Positions 13,695 to 25,900 of a stretch of 64,000 nucleotides of DNA are shown here, one piece after another. Position numbers and translations under genes: made by a program. Position 1 is the stretch's first letter, and every line of letters begins with the position of its first letter. Where the stretch lies: NCBI GenBank assembly GCA_029379385.1, contig CM055610.1:21229422-21293421 (forward strand), given 5' to 3'. Source of the stretch: Quillaja saponaria. Lineage: Eukaryota > Streptophyta > Magnoliopsida > Fabales > Quillajaceae. The notes below the pieces were generated by a model that made no database searches, had not been told where the DNA came from, and was given only the letters and a program-made list of their open reading frames with translations.

Positions 13695-15952
13695 ACTGCA
13701 TTATGAGCATGCTTAATTTTTTATTTTATTTTTTTAAAGATAATGTGTAAAATTATTTTAAAGTATACTCTTATATCAGTTATTAAAATTGTTGAAATTG
13801 TATAACAGTTTTACATTATTAATAAGTTTAATCTAAAAATTCATGTTTTCAAAATGTTTTAGATAATTATAATTATGATATTGCCCTTTCTTTTGTTAAT
13901 TTTTTGTTCTTGTTTTTTTCTCTTTCTCTTCTTATTTAATTTGACTATTTTAATTTGTTGTGAGTTTAGTTAGTAAAACCTGAATTTGTTTTCTGACTTG
14001 CAATGGAGGATTGCGTGCTATAATTATATTCTTAATTATAGAAAAAAAATATTTACTTTTTAAGTTATTACATTTTTTATGATTTATTCCGACTAAGTTT
14101 AACAAAAATAATTTTATTTTATTTTACTACTTTTTGAAAGTGAGTTGGACCCTTGAATTTGTATTCCACATAATCAATATCCTTATTGGAGTTGTATTAA
14201 AAAAAATGAAATAATATTTTGTAAATAAAATAATTTTTTATTTTCAAAAAATGGGTTAAACTATGAGTTGTATTTCAGAAATTAAATTTTCTAGGTCTAA
14301 GGATAAAATAGATAACATATGCATTATTATGAGGTAAAATAATTTAAATAAAAGAGATAATTGAAAATAGAACTTGATCATGTAAAATTGTTAAAATGAA
14401 TTATTAGACTTTTTATTCCAAAAGAACATGACTTGTAATTAAGTTTCTCAATCAATTGCTATCATTTTGTCATCAGGATTATACCCTCAATTTTGCATCA
14501 TATTTTACAAAAAAAATTAAAAAATAGGTCCTTAACTTTTTATGTTTTTCCATTTTAAATATTATGTCAGATTTAAAAAAAGTGACATATACCAACAAGG
14601 ATTAGCTGCAGTGATAAGTAAACTATATTCTTAAAATAATAATACGAGTTAAATCTTAGAGCAAAGAAATTGTTATAAGAGCCCTTCTAATTGTTTGAAG
14701 AATCAATTTGTCTGATTGAAATCAGATGGGGCTAATGGGGAAATCAATATTGTATCATTCATTGGGTTTGGGCGAAGGGCAATATCAGTATTGTCATTAT
14801 TGGGTTTGGGCTTCGTAATCGAATAACAATGTTTGTTAACACTTGCAAGTTGTCACTGTTTAGTTTTAAAATGACAACCAAATCCCTGTATTTTGAATCC
14901 ATGTACTTTTTTAATCTAGGAGATTCATAACGTTACGTTCATATTTTTTTTGCTATTTCATCAATTTCAGGATTAAAAAATTTATGAAAATTTTACTGCA
15001 CTCAGCATTTTCAAAAAGATTCGAACTTAAAAAATCAATAAAGAAAATATATATTTTTGACCATCAAACCAACTTCTTTGGATTATGATATTTTGTTTAT
15101 AAACCATAACTATAGGTCATACATACAATGTAGAACTAGAGGGGTTCACATAAATTGTATTTCCCTAGGAAATTGGCATGGTAAGAACATGAAAGGGATT
15201 CTAGCCTTGAAATGCCAATTTTCATAAAATATTGGAAATTCTCATTCATATTTTACTCTTGTTCACTAAAAATTCGCAAGCCTAACCTCATCGTTTGAAC
15301 AAAAATTCAATCTCGAGCTTGACTTCTTAGTGACCTGTAAACTATGTCAAATAGACTTACACAAAAGCTTATAACACTTTTTCTTTCATATATTGTATCA
15401 ATTAGAAACTATTTCCACGAACTACCATTTAGTCTTATTATAAATAAAATTAAATATGAAAAGTATATTATTTTTATCATATATATAAATTATAAAAATA
15501 TATATTAGAAGACTTGAGCTCTCGATTCGAGATTTGTAAAATTTTAAATTAACTTATTTATTAAACAAGCTCTAAACTAAAAATAGATGTTAATTTAGTC
15601 TTAAAAAAAGAAAGAAAGTAGATCCTTTAATGAGTAGCTCAAGAACTACAAAATTGGCCAAGGCTACTAGGTTACTTGTGTTGTTGAAATGCTCCTTGAG
15701 AAATATAATTCTAAATGAAAAGAGGGAGGCTGGCCTCATTTGGACCCAGTTAGGTTCCCCAAGCTAATTGGATCCCTTATGCCCATTACTAAGATCCATG
15801 ATTATGTTTTCCCATCTCCATAGCCGTTCACTTTAGACCGAGTTGATAGTGAGTTGCATAAGTTGGGCTGTAGCCTATGCACCAAAACATTTCTCCCTCG
15901 TACTCAAAAAGTCTGAGGTTTGAGCCTCTGCATTTCGTCGTCGTTCTCATCC

Positions 15953-15960
15953 TATAAAAT
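15953..15960 (+). promoter_or_regulatory. Possible TATA element of the YbaK gene
   Basis: TATAAAAT lies 85 bp upstream of the start codon, in a leader whose composition is less AT-rich than the spacer. Spacing is plausible, but A/T-rich words are common here. Confidence 0.35.
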
Positions 15961-16037
15961 ATTACTCACCGTTCGATACTGGATTTCTCGTTTTCACTGG
16001 AAACGCTCATAAATTCTGCTTTGGCACAGAAGAAATC

Positions 16038-19000
16038 ATGGGTTACTCAAAGGAACAGTTGCTTGCGCGGTTACAGGTTTCTTTTTCATCACACTTTGTT
16101 TCTTTGTGTTCCCATTTTACATTTCAATCCCTACACTGCACTGGACTAATTCAATTTGATCTGGGATATTTTGAGCGGGTCTAGGTGATGGGGTGACCTC
16201 CTAGTATGAATCATTTTTCCGAGTTTGTCCAACACCAAAAACAATTACCCTGACCATAACCCATGTCACTCTTGCTTTAGAAATGGATTTACTCTAAACC
16301 TCATTTTGGTATCAGACTTAGTGGTAAATCATTTTTCGAGTAATTTGCACTGATGGGTTTCTAATATAAGCACAAATAAAAAGAATCCTTATGCATTTGA
16401 GTTGTGAGTCTCAGGCATCTCTTCAAGTGGAATTTTATAACTTAGAGGAGTTAGAAATTGCTATAATCTGATTCTAAAATGATTTTGAAATTTGAGATGT
16501 GCCTGAAATGCTGTCTGCAGATTTAGTTCTAATTTATGTTGGACTTTCTATTTCCTCCTTATATGTTACACCGTTACACGGATTTTTATTCAGGAACTTC
16601 AAATTGAATTTTCCCAGTTTGAACACCCAGTTGTTTTGACAGTTGAGGCACAGGTAAAAGCATTCCTGAAATTTGGTTTATATATATGTATGGTGTTTAT
16701 TTATTCATTCTAATGAGTACTTCTCATTTTACTGTAGGCAAAGTATGTTGGTAGTATGGGGGGTGGACTAAGTAAAAACTTATTTTTGAAGGTATGTTAT
16801 ATTAAGACTGAAAAAACCCTCATCTTGGCAATTTTTTCTCTTTTTCTTCCTACTACATACAGTTGTATTTCTCATGCAGGACAAGAAAAACAGGTTCTAT
16901 ATTGTTTCTGCTTTAGCAAATACCAAAGTAGATCTGAAAGGTATATATAATTTTGTGGCATTGTGTTGCATATTGTTGGTTGAGGTATTGCTGCTTCTTG
17001 CTTGGCTAAGTTTAGTGGATATTTATTGGACTTCTTGTTGCCTGCAAAGCTGAGCAGTGTTATCTCAAAGGCTTGGTTTGGGTAAAGGAGGTTTAAGAAT
17101 GGCACCTGAAGAGGCACTAGGTGAAATACTTCAGGTCAGTATATGCCTATAAAGTATCTTTTTCACCCGCCCTCCCTTCATTTCTTTTAACCAATCTTTT
17201 TTTTTTTTCCTAGCTTGTGTAGCTGTAAACTGTCCCTATAATAATTCAAAGTGGTACTAATGAGGGTCATTTCTTTCAATCCATTTAATCTCGTTTCTCA
17301 GTACTCATGATGGGTCATTTCTCAGTAGACAATGTTTTCTTTTTGCCCGCTTTTCTCTTTAACATCTGGAAGTTTATCAATTATAGGCTTCAGGATTAAA
17401 ATAGATGAGACAAAAAAAAAAGGGATTAGAATAGAGAAGGTGAAGTAATGAGTGTGTTTTTGTTAATAATATTTGGTTGGTCTCATTTTTTATTTCTATA
17501 TTTTCTAACTAAAGAGTCAAAATACAATAACAGAACATCTTTTGCTATGCTCCTTTTTTGCCTGCCTTGTTGCTTGACAATCTCATGTAATAATGCCAGG
17601 CATTTTGAAATGCATAAATGAATTGTCGTTTACTGAAGCATTATTCTTATTATTTTTTTCCCTTGATTAAGTGACATGGTGGTAGAGGTAAATCTGGTTG
17701 AATACCATTGCCTAGTTCCATTTGATCTCTCCATGACTCTGTTAAGTAGATTATTTTTTTGTCCAATATTTTTGATTTGGTGGTTAATATATCTATTTAT
17801 GACACAGTTAAAAGGAAATAATCTCTTATTTATGGTTACAGATGTAATCGTCGTTGACTTGAGGGTTATTCATTGTCTAATGTCATGGCTTGTGTTTTCT
17901 TATTTTGCAAGGTTCCCTTGGGTTGTGTTACTCCGTTTGCACTACTGAATGAATCAGCACGGTATGCTTATGCTTTTCTAAATGGGAGTTTTCATTTGTT
18001 TCTTGCAACATTTATGCTTTACACTTTTTTGTATAAAAATTGCAAAGGAATAGGAAAAGTTTGCTACTCCTTATCTGTTAACTACGCTTAGTTCACCCAT
18101 TGTTTCCTTTTATGCATAAAAAAATAAAAGTCATGCTGAATAATCAGCATATAAATTTGTTATTTTCAACTCACGAGTAATTGGTTCTTATATTAGATGT
18201 TTTCTCTTTCCTTAAATTAATTCTTAATATATGATTATTATGCTTTAATCTATGCTGCTTTTTGAGCATGACTGCCACTTGAGGGGTGAAATTATATGTG
18301 CTTAAAAACCAATACCAAAAGTTAATATCATCATGTTCTTATAAAAAAAACTTGTTATCATAACCCATTTGGCTTGTTGGAAGCATCTATTTACTTGGCG
18401 AGTTGATGATGTTTATATGTATTAGGCTGCCCACAGTTCACCAATATTATACTTACCTTTTCTTCTCTTTTTTTTCGTTTGTTTGCTCTAAGTGAAATCT
18501 CACTTTTATATTATTCTACCTTTTTTCTCTGTGAAGAGATGTCTCGCTGTTACTGGATCAAGGTTTCAGAAGCCAAGATTTCTGCTTCTTCCACCCATTG
18601 TCAAATGACATGTCAATCTGTAAGTGAGAAGGGTTTATTGAAATGAGAAAGTACTTTTCAAACTCGTTGATATGAGAAGAGTTCAAAAGTGTATGGGTGT
18701 TATTATTTAATTAAATCGAAACCATCTGTGCCTTTACTACGTGTATGTCTAATACCAGAATGTCTTCAGTAAAGAATTTTGGGTTTTAACTCTTAATAAT
18801 TATAGCTTCAATTCAGACTTGAAATGTAGCCGTCTATCAACTACTGTGAAGCTGATTTCATGTATTACCTAAGAAGCACAAACACTAACACTACATGGCT
18901 GGGAAAGGTTACAAAAAATGGTCTAGCATTTACATTTAAAGAAGTGTGATGTGTCGTGTTGAAGTTTGCATGCTTCATATTACAATGTCAGGTACTAATT

Positions 19001-20583
19001 ATTGTTAGGAGTGATTTATTTCTTGCAAATACTTCCAATAAACTGGCAATCGAAGTATTATTTATAGTTTATCAACAAGAAGAAGTTTCGCAATGAATAA
19101 GAGATACAGATAAGAAGCTTAGGTTCCATCATATGGTGATGCAATGCACTAATCAATAGATTAATTTTTATTTTTTTTCATTTTAGAGTTTAATCTTCAC
19201 ATAATCATTTCAGCTCTAAATGCTCGTGATATGGACAAGTTTTTCAAATCAATAGGGAGAGATCCCTCCTATGTTGACTTGGAGGTGAGTAAATTTTTCT
19301 TTTCTTTTTTCCTTCTTTGGAAAGTCCACCAACAATTTAGTTTAGATCATCATTTTTTTTTTTTTCCTCTCCTTTTTGTAGGCTAATCCTACTGTAGGAA
19401 AGGATCAACCTCCAGATCTAGCTACACTAGTTCCATCTGGTTCAATAGTTTTGCCTGATCATCCAGAAAAACCAGCTTCATTGCTTGTTCCTACAGAAAG
19501 AAATCATGCTTCTGCAGGTAATAAGTCTATGGCAGTTGCTGGTAAATTTTACTAAAGGTGATATTCATTGTTCATTCATGGGATTTCAGAACGGAACTAC
19601 TTTCTCATTTAATACTCTGTGGATTTTAACAATTGTTATAGCAGATGGGTCCACAATCACTGTTGACCACTTTCTTAGATTGAAGTTAGTGTGTTAAATG
19701 AAAACTTGAAAATTTGTTTGTTTGAATTCTCTAATAGACTTTTCTGTTTATCCGAAACATAGCCACACTTCAGATAGTTTGATAATTTTGTTTATTTTAT
19801 GATAAGAAATTATTGATTACTTGGTATTAGAACTGGACCTTTACAAATAAACTTTCAGAAAATCTGTCCAGGGGATGGGTGGTTGTTCTTGATGGGAGAA
19901 ATAAGTTGTCAATTCTATTTGTTGGACCTGTGAATCATGGGATCTATCATCGTATGTTCAATTGTGTGGTAAGTGGTAACCTTGATACAATCTTTATGAT
20001 GCAGAAAAAAGTTTTAAGCCAAAGAATACCAAGGAGAAACCAGTCAATTGTGGTCGTTCATCAAGCTCGTTTACAAATGTTGGGCAATTTGTTGAAGAGA
20101 TATTGCATAAAACGTCTGCATTATTTCTGTCTGAGGTAAGGAGAATATTATGCTTCTCAAGTCTCAATCTTAAGATGCTGTTCTTTCTGTTATTCTGAAT
20201 AAACTTGGTGATACAGATCACTGCTGATGCCATTAAGCAACATGGAGAGCAGTTGGGAGCTGTGGTATCAGACAATATTAGAAATAATCTTAGCTCAGAC
20301 TTGAAGAATCTCGCAGTGAGTATATTTTGATGCCAGTGGAATCTTTGCCTCTGAATTTTATCTATCCCTTATGAAATTTTTCCTTGTTTGATGATGGGAT
20401 GGGCTAGCGTCTAGTCATGCTGGGGCACGGGTTCTTTGCAGTTATTTTTAGTCACTGGTATCATAAAGAAATTGTGGTTTTACTCTGATCACAAAACTAT
20501 CATTACTGCAGATGATATTCAAGAACGCAGCATACACAGAAGGGTTTCATGCTGGTACTCACATACAACCCAAGCGTAACTGA
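16038..20583 (+). CDS. YbaK/prolyl-tRNA-synthetase-associated domain protein (putative aa-tRNA deacylase)
   Basis: Twelve exons: 16038-16076, 16594-16653, 16738-16791, 16880-16940, 17058-17134, 17912-17961, 18537-18619, 19214-19284, 19382-19517, 20005-20135, 20217-20315, 20512-20583. All phases agree and total 933 nt, encoding 310 aa. The first half is a YbaK/ProX-type domain with the signature blocks HPVVLTVEAQAKYV, GGGLSKNLFLKDKKNRFYIV, LGKGGLRMAPEEALGEIL, VPLGCVTPFALLNE and FFHPLSNDMSISL. In bacteria and animals (PRORSD1) such free-standing domains hydrolyse mischarged aminoacyl-tRNA, especially Ala-tRNA(Pro). The second half is a plant-type extension with a polar linker and a predicted helical tail (VEEILHKTSALFLSE, then QHGEQLGAVVSDNIRNNLS) ending GFHAGTHIQPKRN. 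The likely orthologue is At1g44835, next to the ERF gene At1g44830 in Arabidopsis as here. Activity is inferred from the family. A 180-base open stretch at 19860-20004 between exons 9 and 10 was taken as intron. Confidence 0.9.
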
Positions 20584-21895
20584 AGTTCATGATTGTTTCG
20601 GGATATAATTCCCTGATGCAACCCAAAATATGAAAAGGGAAAAAAGAACAGCAAAGGAATTTTAATTCTTATGGGTGTATCCTGTGAATTAACACCAACT
20701 TGGAGAATATTTTTAGAATCATTCGAATTGTTACTGTTAATGATGAACTGGTGGTTGATGGTTATGTTCAGTCTATTGCAGTTGCGGCATGAGAACAATA
20801 TTAGCTGCATGCGAGTGGACCATTCTAATGGTCATCTATTTTTCTTGTGCAGCTTGTAGCTGATATTAAGTGCTAGTTCTATAGATGCTGGTAAATTGAT
20901 CTGGGATGGATTTTGGAGTCAGTTTTAAGGTAACATGGTTTTCATTTAATCTGGTATTGATCACTGGTAATTCTTTTACTTAAATTTTTGAAAAAGAAAA
21001 AACAGGGTCTAAGCCTGAAAACTGATCAATGGTAATTCACAAATCAAATGCTCTTTCATAACAGTCTGATTGCATTGATATAGCTACTGGGTTGAAATGT
21101 GTGCAGGGAGCAAATGTGCCCTTAGGGTTTACTTTTGATAAGTGTATTGTGCTTATAAACCCTCCTAGAAATCAAAGTCATTTGTACTCGCGAGAAACTC
21201 AAGCAAAAGATAAACTGCTGTAAACATTTTTAACTACCTTTTGGATCTTTTCTCCATGTCAATGGTATTGGTAGAAAATAAAAGTCAGAGACAAATGGTA
21301 TAAATAATGTTCCAATATATTTTATGTCTGTCTATGCAATTTACAGCAGATTATATAATGCAACATAAGCAAGGAGGTGGAGAAAGACATACCGGGTATT
21401 AATTGCTGGAGGCATACCTGGCAGCCATTTAGATCTAGAGGATACAGCAAGAATACCTCTGTGAATTAGCTTCTGAAAAAAAAAAAAAAAAAATTACGAA
21501 TAAGAGTTTCAATGTACAGTAATAAAAAAAGGGTTATAATGTAAACAGCAATTGCATAAGTTTCACAGCTGTGCACACAAAATCTCAGATGGTAGTTCAT
21601 AAACTACATTTGATCAACATATTCTTGATAACAACTTAAAACTCTACAAAAGACCATCATAACTGTTGTTTGAGGTTTCAGTTGCAAGTTGGATTAGAGA
21701 TTCTCCACTGGAATTATAAGATTTGATGGAAGTAATCGAAGGTATTATTTATGTTGACAAATATGTACGCACCACCCTGTTCTTTATTGACTAGGCAATG
21801 TCTGAAGCAGACTTCTTACCTACCCAGATGAAACTTATTTGTTAAGGGAATGAAACTATTACAATGAAATGGAAGAGGAAAGGCTTTTCATCAAT
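20584..21895. other. Intergenic region between convergent YbaK and RING genes
   Basis: Holds the two 3' UTRs facing each other. No coding exon is visible; open frames on both strands here are short and unremarkable. An A run lies near 21475-21493. Confidence 0.6.
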
Positions 21896-22942
21896 TTAAT
21901 TATCACCATTTGGAGAAGTGCCAACGTTGTCCCCCTGTGGATTAATCCGGCGATACCCTCCACGGAAGGGCCACAATGAAGCCAATTGACTCCACCTCAA
22001 GCACCTCCTTCTCCTGCGTCCTCCTCCTCCTCCATTACTAGATTCATCTGAATCTTCAGGTTCACCGCCATTCACAGAAGACACCGCTAACTCTTGCCGG
22101 CAAACAGGGCAAGAGTTATGAAGCCTTAACCAAGGTATAATACATTCAGAATGGTATATATGGTTGCAAGGCAACTCCTTTGCTTGCCCACCCACTTCAA
22201 ATTCTTCCTTGCAAACAGGGCAATGATAGTCATCTTTTAAATGTGCCTCTCTGATTTTCACACTGGGAATTGTATTGATTGCTCTATCAGATGCTGGAGG
22301 AGGACCCGGCCTATCATTTTCAGCCCATTGTTCAATCAATTCGTTTAAACCCGGCCCGAAGAAGTAATTTCCTCGATCAACCCCAGGAGGTAAAGGAAGA
22401 TTTTCTGGTTGTTGAAAAATGGGTGCAACTGGGTTAGAAGGATCTATAGGCCTTATAATTATCCAAGTCCTTGGACGAGCTTGAATTTCAGGTTCTGGGT
22501 CAGGATTGTCATCGACTCTGGCATTGAAATTACGGCTTCGCCGACGTCCAAAATGACGGACAGGAATTTCAGTTTCTGGGTCCGAATGATCTCTACCTTC
22601 TTGCTCATGTGGTTGCCGTTGAAACCCAGGGAATCGTCGAGGTTCAGTTTCAGGGTCATAGAAATTTCCGTGATTGAACAGCCTGATAGGTGGGTCAAGC
22701 ATCAGAGACAGAGCTTCGAGCAAACGGGCTTCAGGGGAAGGATCGTAGTCTGAGTAATCAACAACAAGTCTAGGCCTTGATATGTTAATTTCACAGAGGA
22801 ATTGGCCAAAACAACGAGGACATACAATGTCGGATGGGTTTGTAGAAGCCACCCTGACCGTCCGATGACAACGATAGCACCAGTAGAGCTGGTAGGTCAT
22901 GGGTTGGCCATTCGTTCTTACACGAGGAGGGCTCAAAGACAT
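21896..22942 (-). CDS. RING-H2 E3 ubiquitin ligase with N-terminal zinc ribbon (RHC1A/AtCRT1-like)
   Basis: Single exon, 348 aa. An N-terminal zinc-ribbon-like module (residues 20-50, YWCYRCHRTV ... IVCPRCFGQFLCEI) has cysteines at 22, 25, 41 and 44. The middle is low-complexity and rich in Pro, Arg and acidic residues. A conserved helix FFGPGLNELIEQWAEND precedes the RING-H2 finger at residues 241-281, where the ligands are C241, C244, C259, H261, H264, C267, C278 and C281, in the C3H2C3 order required to bind an E2. The tail has an Arg run and CLRWSQLASLWPFRGGYR, a feature of the RHC1A/CRT1 subgroup. The protein should be a single-subunit, soluble E3 ligase; its substrate cannot be deduced. 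It is convergent with the YbaK gene. No truncation is seen. Confidence 0.92.
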   Translation of the reverse strand: MSLSPPRVRTNGQPMTYQLYWCYRCHRTVRVASTNPSDIVCPRCFGQFLCEINISRPRLVVDYSDYDPSPEARLLEALSLMLDPPIRLFNHGNFYDPETEPRRFPGFQRQPHEQEGRDHSDPETEIPVRHFGRRRSRNFNARVDDNPDPEPEIQARPRTWIIIRPIDPSNPVAPIFQQPENLPLPPGVDRGNYFFGPGLNELIEQWAENDRPGPPPASDRAINTIPSVKIREAHLKDDYHCPVCKEEFEVGGQAKELPCNHIYHSECIIPWLRLHNSCPVCRQELAVSSVNGGEPEDSDESSNGGGGGRRRRRCLRWSQLASLWPFRGGYRRINPQGDNVGTSPNGDN

Positions 22943-25900
22943 GATTTTTCACAAATTTCAGGTGGAAAATCAAATGAGTATTTCTCTGTTTCGAGATTGA
23001 AACAATGGGAAAGATATAATATATACAAAGGAAGAAGAATGACTTTCTGGGTTTGCCCAAATATCAAAGCAATTCTGTCTAAGCAATCTGTTTTTGTAAG
23101 TTGTAATCTATTAGTTGACACCATTCCCTCCGAAGAGAGAAAAGGATGAGTGAGGCTTGGTGCATAGCCCAGAGGGGTTTTCTCATGTGAGGAGGGTTTT
23201 GGTTTCTTTTGAAAATTTGAATAGCGAGCTAGTGTCACCGGTTGACTTACCCGGGAAGGGAGGTGGCATTTAGTTTATTTGGACCCAAATGTCATCCCTA
23301 ATGTGCCAAGCTTCTGAGAATGGGCCTGCGAGGCATACTCGTGGATAATTAGATCATGATGTCTAAAATTTCCTATGAAAAGCAATTCTGGTTTGGAGTT
23401 AGTTTGATGCATTATATAATATACTAAGTTATATTATTCTTATATTATTATCTTAATTCTTATCATTTCTCTTCTCGTTATATAATTTTATATGATAAGA
23501 TATAAAGAGAATCTATAATATAAATTTATATTATTATTTTGTTATCAAATATTATATGAAAGCCAATCAAATAAATCCTATACTATTATGTTATTTATAT
23601 AAGATGTGTCAAACGAGTCATAAATATGATTATCTTAGCAAATAAAACCATTTATAATGTTTGGATGTAAGAATAAGTAAATCCGGAAGAGAAAGAAAAA
23701 GAAAATCAAAGGTGAGTATTTGTCTCCGTCATGAGTTTTTGAAACCACCCAACATGGCAAAAGAATTGATACTTAGAACTTGGATCAAGTAGGCCTATTT
23801 CTCTCGACCCTTAAGCTCAAAACAAATAAAAATGGGCTCATGGTCTAACCCAGCCCAAAAGTCTGTGTCCTCACAAATCATTGTTTAAGAGAGTTACCTT
23901 AGCCCCAATAGGAAAAGTTAGTGTAATTCAAAATTTGTATGAAGGCTATCCTCATAAGATTTGAAATAGAATGGTGTGGGACTTTGTCTCACTAGCTTCA
24001 TATGCATGCTTCTTTCAAAGTCTTTATGAAGTTATGATTTCAATGAATGAGTCATCTGGCCCCTACCTTGCCCCCAAGCACCACAATCCACATCCCTCCC
24101 TACCAAGTTCTCACATTTCGAAAAAAAAATAAAAAATGGACATAACAAATAATAATTAAAGATTTAGACCTCTGTCCCATTATTCATGGAGCCATATCAA
24201 ATGTGGAGGCAGGAATATATGGAGAATTGGACCCAATCCTAATGGTAAGTTAATGTGCACATATATTTCTCTTGACGAAATCAATTCTAAATGAATTGAT
24301 TGTTATGTCATGAAAGTGAAGATTTCTCGTCAATTTAAGGCTAAACCTTGTATATTTATGTATTTCTTCTATTAATTGTCTCATTCATTTAATTTTTTTA
24401 ATTAAAATTTACTAATATTTGCTACCTTATATTATATGTGAATTAGGTCTACTTAATTAGATTGAAAGTGAAGATTTCAAGACAACTAAAATAGTAGAGA
24501 GGTAGGTCAGCTACAAGTGGTTGAGTGGAATTAAGACATGTAGAAAAATTGTTCATATTGTTGTAGAAATTTATTTGCATTATTTAAAAACATACTAATA
24601 TTCAACATACCATTGAGTAATTAATAAAAAACAGTTCCCATGCTTCTTTATCAAGAACAAGAAATTGACTCTGACATAAGATTCAGAATGAATATTCAAC
24701 ATTTTAAAAAGTAAATTGAAGTATATGAATTTATCCAAATTTCCATATGAACGATTTGAATCAAAATGAGTTGTTTTGTTGTTGTTGGTTTTTTTTTTTT
24801 TTTCGGAAATATTATGTCTATATCACTACCGTCTTATATCAAGGAGACTCAAACTCTTAAACTCCCAACAATAATACTTCATAAATATTACCTTTTTCTC
24901 TAGCCATTGTTGGTAGACGAGTCATTTTTAAATGTACTAACTCAACACAAACTAATGCTAATCGACATTAAATCAAGAATTATTCTAACCGTCTTAAAAT
25001 ACACTTGTTCAGATTTTATAAAAAAAATTAAAAAAATTGTAATATTGATTATGATAATTAATTATTATTTAATGTATAAATTATTATTTTTACAAAAATT
25101 AATTTTCAAATAACAGATTTATTAATATTTAACATATTCTGTACCCATTTAAAAAACTCATAAATCAACTAGGAACTCAATAATTAAAACTAAGTGAAAT
25201 GTCTGTGATTTAGGATGACATTGTTTTGAGAGATATTTAGCATTCAAAGTCAACAAAAACAACCGAATTAGGTGACTTACTTAACCTCATAATTAATTAT
25301 TGGTCTGTTCACAATTTAGTGCCTCTTGTTGTTACTGTTAGTCATGAGAAAATGACTTACATACAAATCAAGCAAAAGACAGATGGAAAGTAAAGGCTTG
25401 CAACATCACGGTTTAAAAAAAAACTAAAATATATAATTGCAAAGGTAAACATTTGTGTATACCCATGGAATTTTTATTTACTATAATATTTATAAGGATG
25501 CAATGGCTACATATATGTATATACCTAACCACCTTCAAAATATACAAAAACTGTTCCTATAATTTAGTTGGAATTAATGGTATTATGTGCACATCTCAAT
25601 TAGAGCATATACAGCTTTTAATATGAGTCCTTCAGTCCCTTCCTTAAATCATATAAAGGACATGGACTAATGCAAGAGAAAAGGTTTTAATACATTCAGT
25701 AGTTTCAGACTAGGAACCTCTGCTTTGAGCAGATGCCAGAAAGTTTATTAATTTCCATCAGTACTGTATATATATGCTCATTTTCTCACAGATCCTTCAG
25801 TGAGTTTCAAAATAGAAACAAGGAATATACAAAAAAAGACACCAGCTTCAAGTGTCTGATAAATCCAAAATTTTGTACCTAAAAAATGTAAAGAAAAGCT

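Larger units (their letters stand above)
11689..16037. other. Intergenic spacer between the ERF and YbaK genes
   Basis: About 4.3 kb. The first few hundred bases should contain the ERF 3' UTR. The remainder is AT-rich with small direct repeats at 13622-13694 and 14742-14811. A TTACAAGAAAAA word near 12326 followed by TGCGACGAA resembles CACTA-type transposon ends, but no partner end was found. No coding exon was recognised. Confidence 0.55.

Noticed and set aside
19860..20004. Possible extra exon of the YbaK gene encoding GWVVVLDGRNKLSILFVG
   Set aside because: Including it breaks the phase between exons 9 and 10, which otherwise join exactly.
22409..22753. Plus-strand open frame of 114 codons
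   Set aside because: Antisense shadow of the RING-H2 gene.
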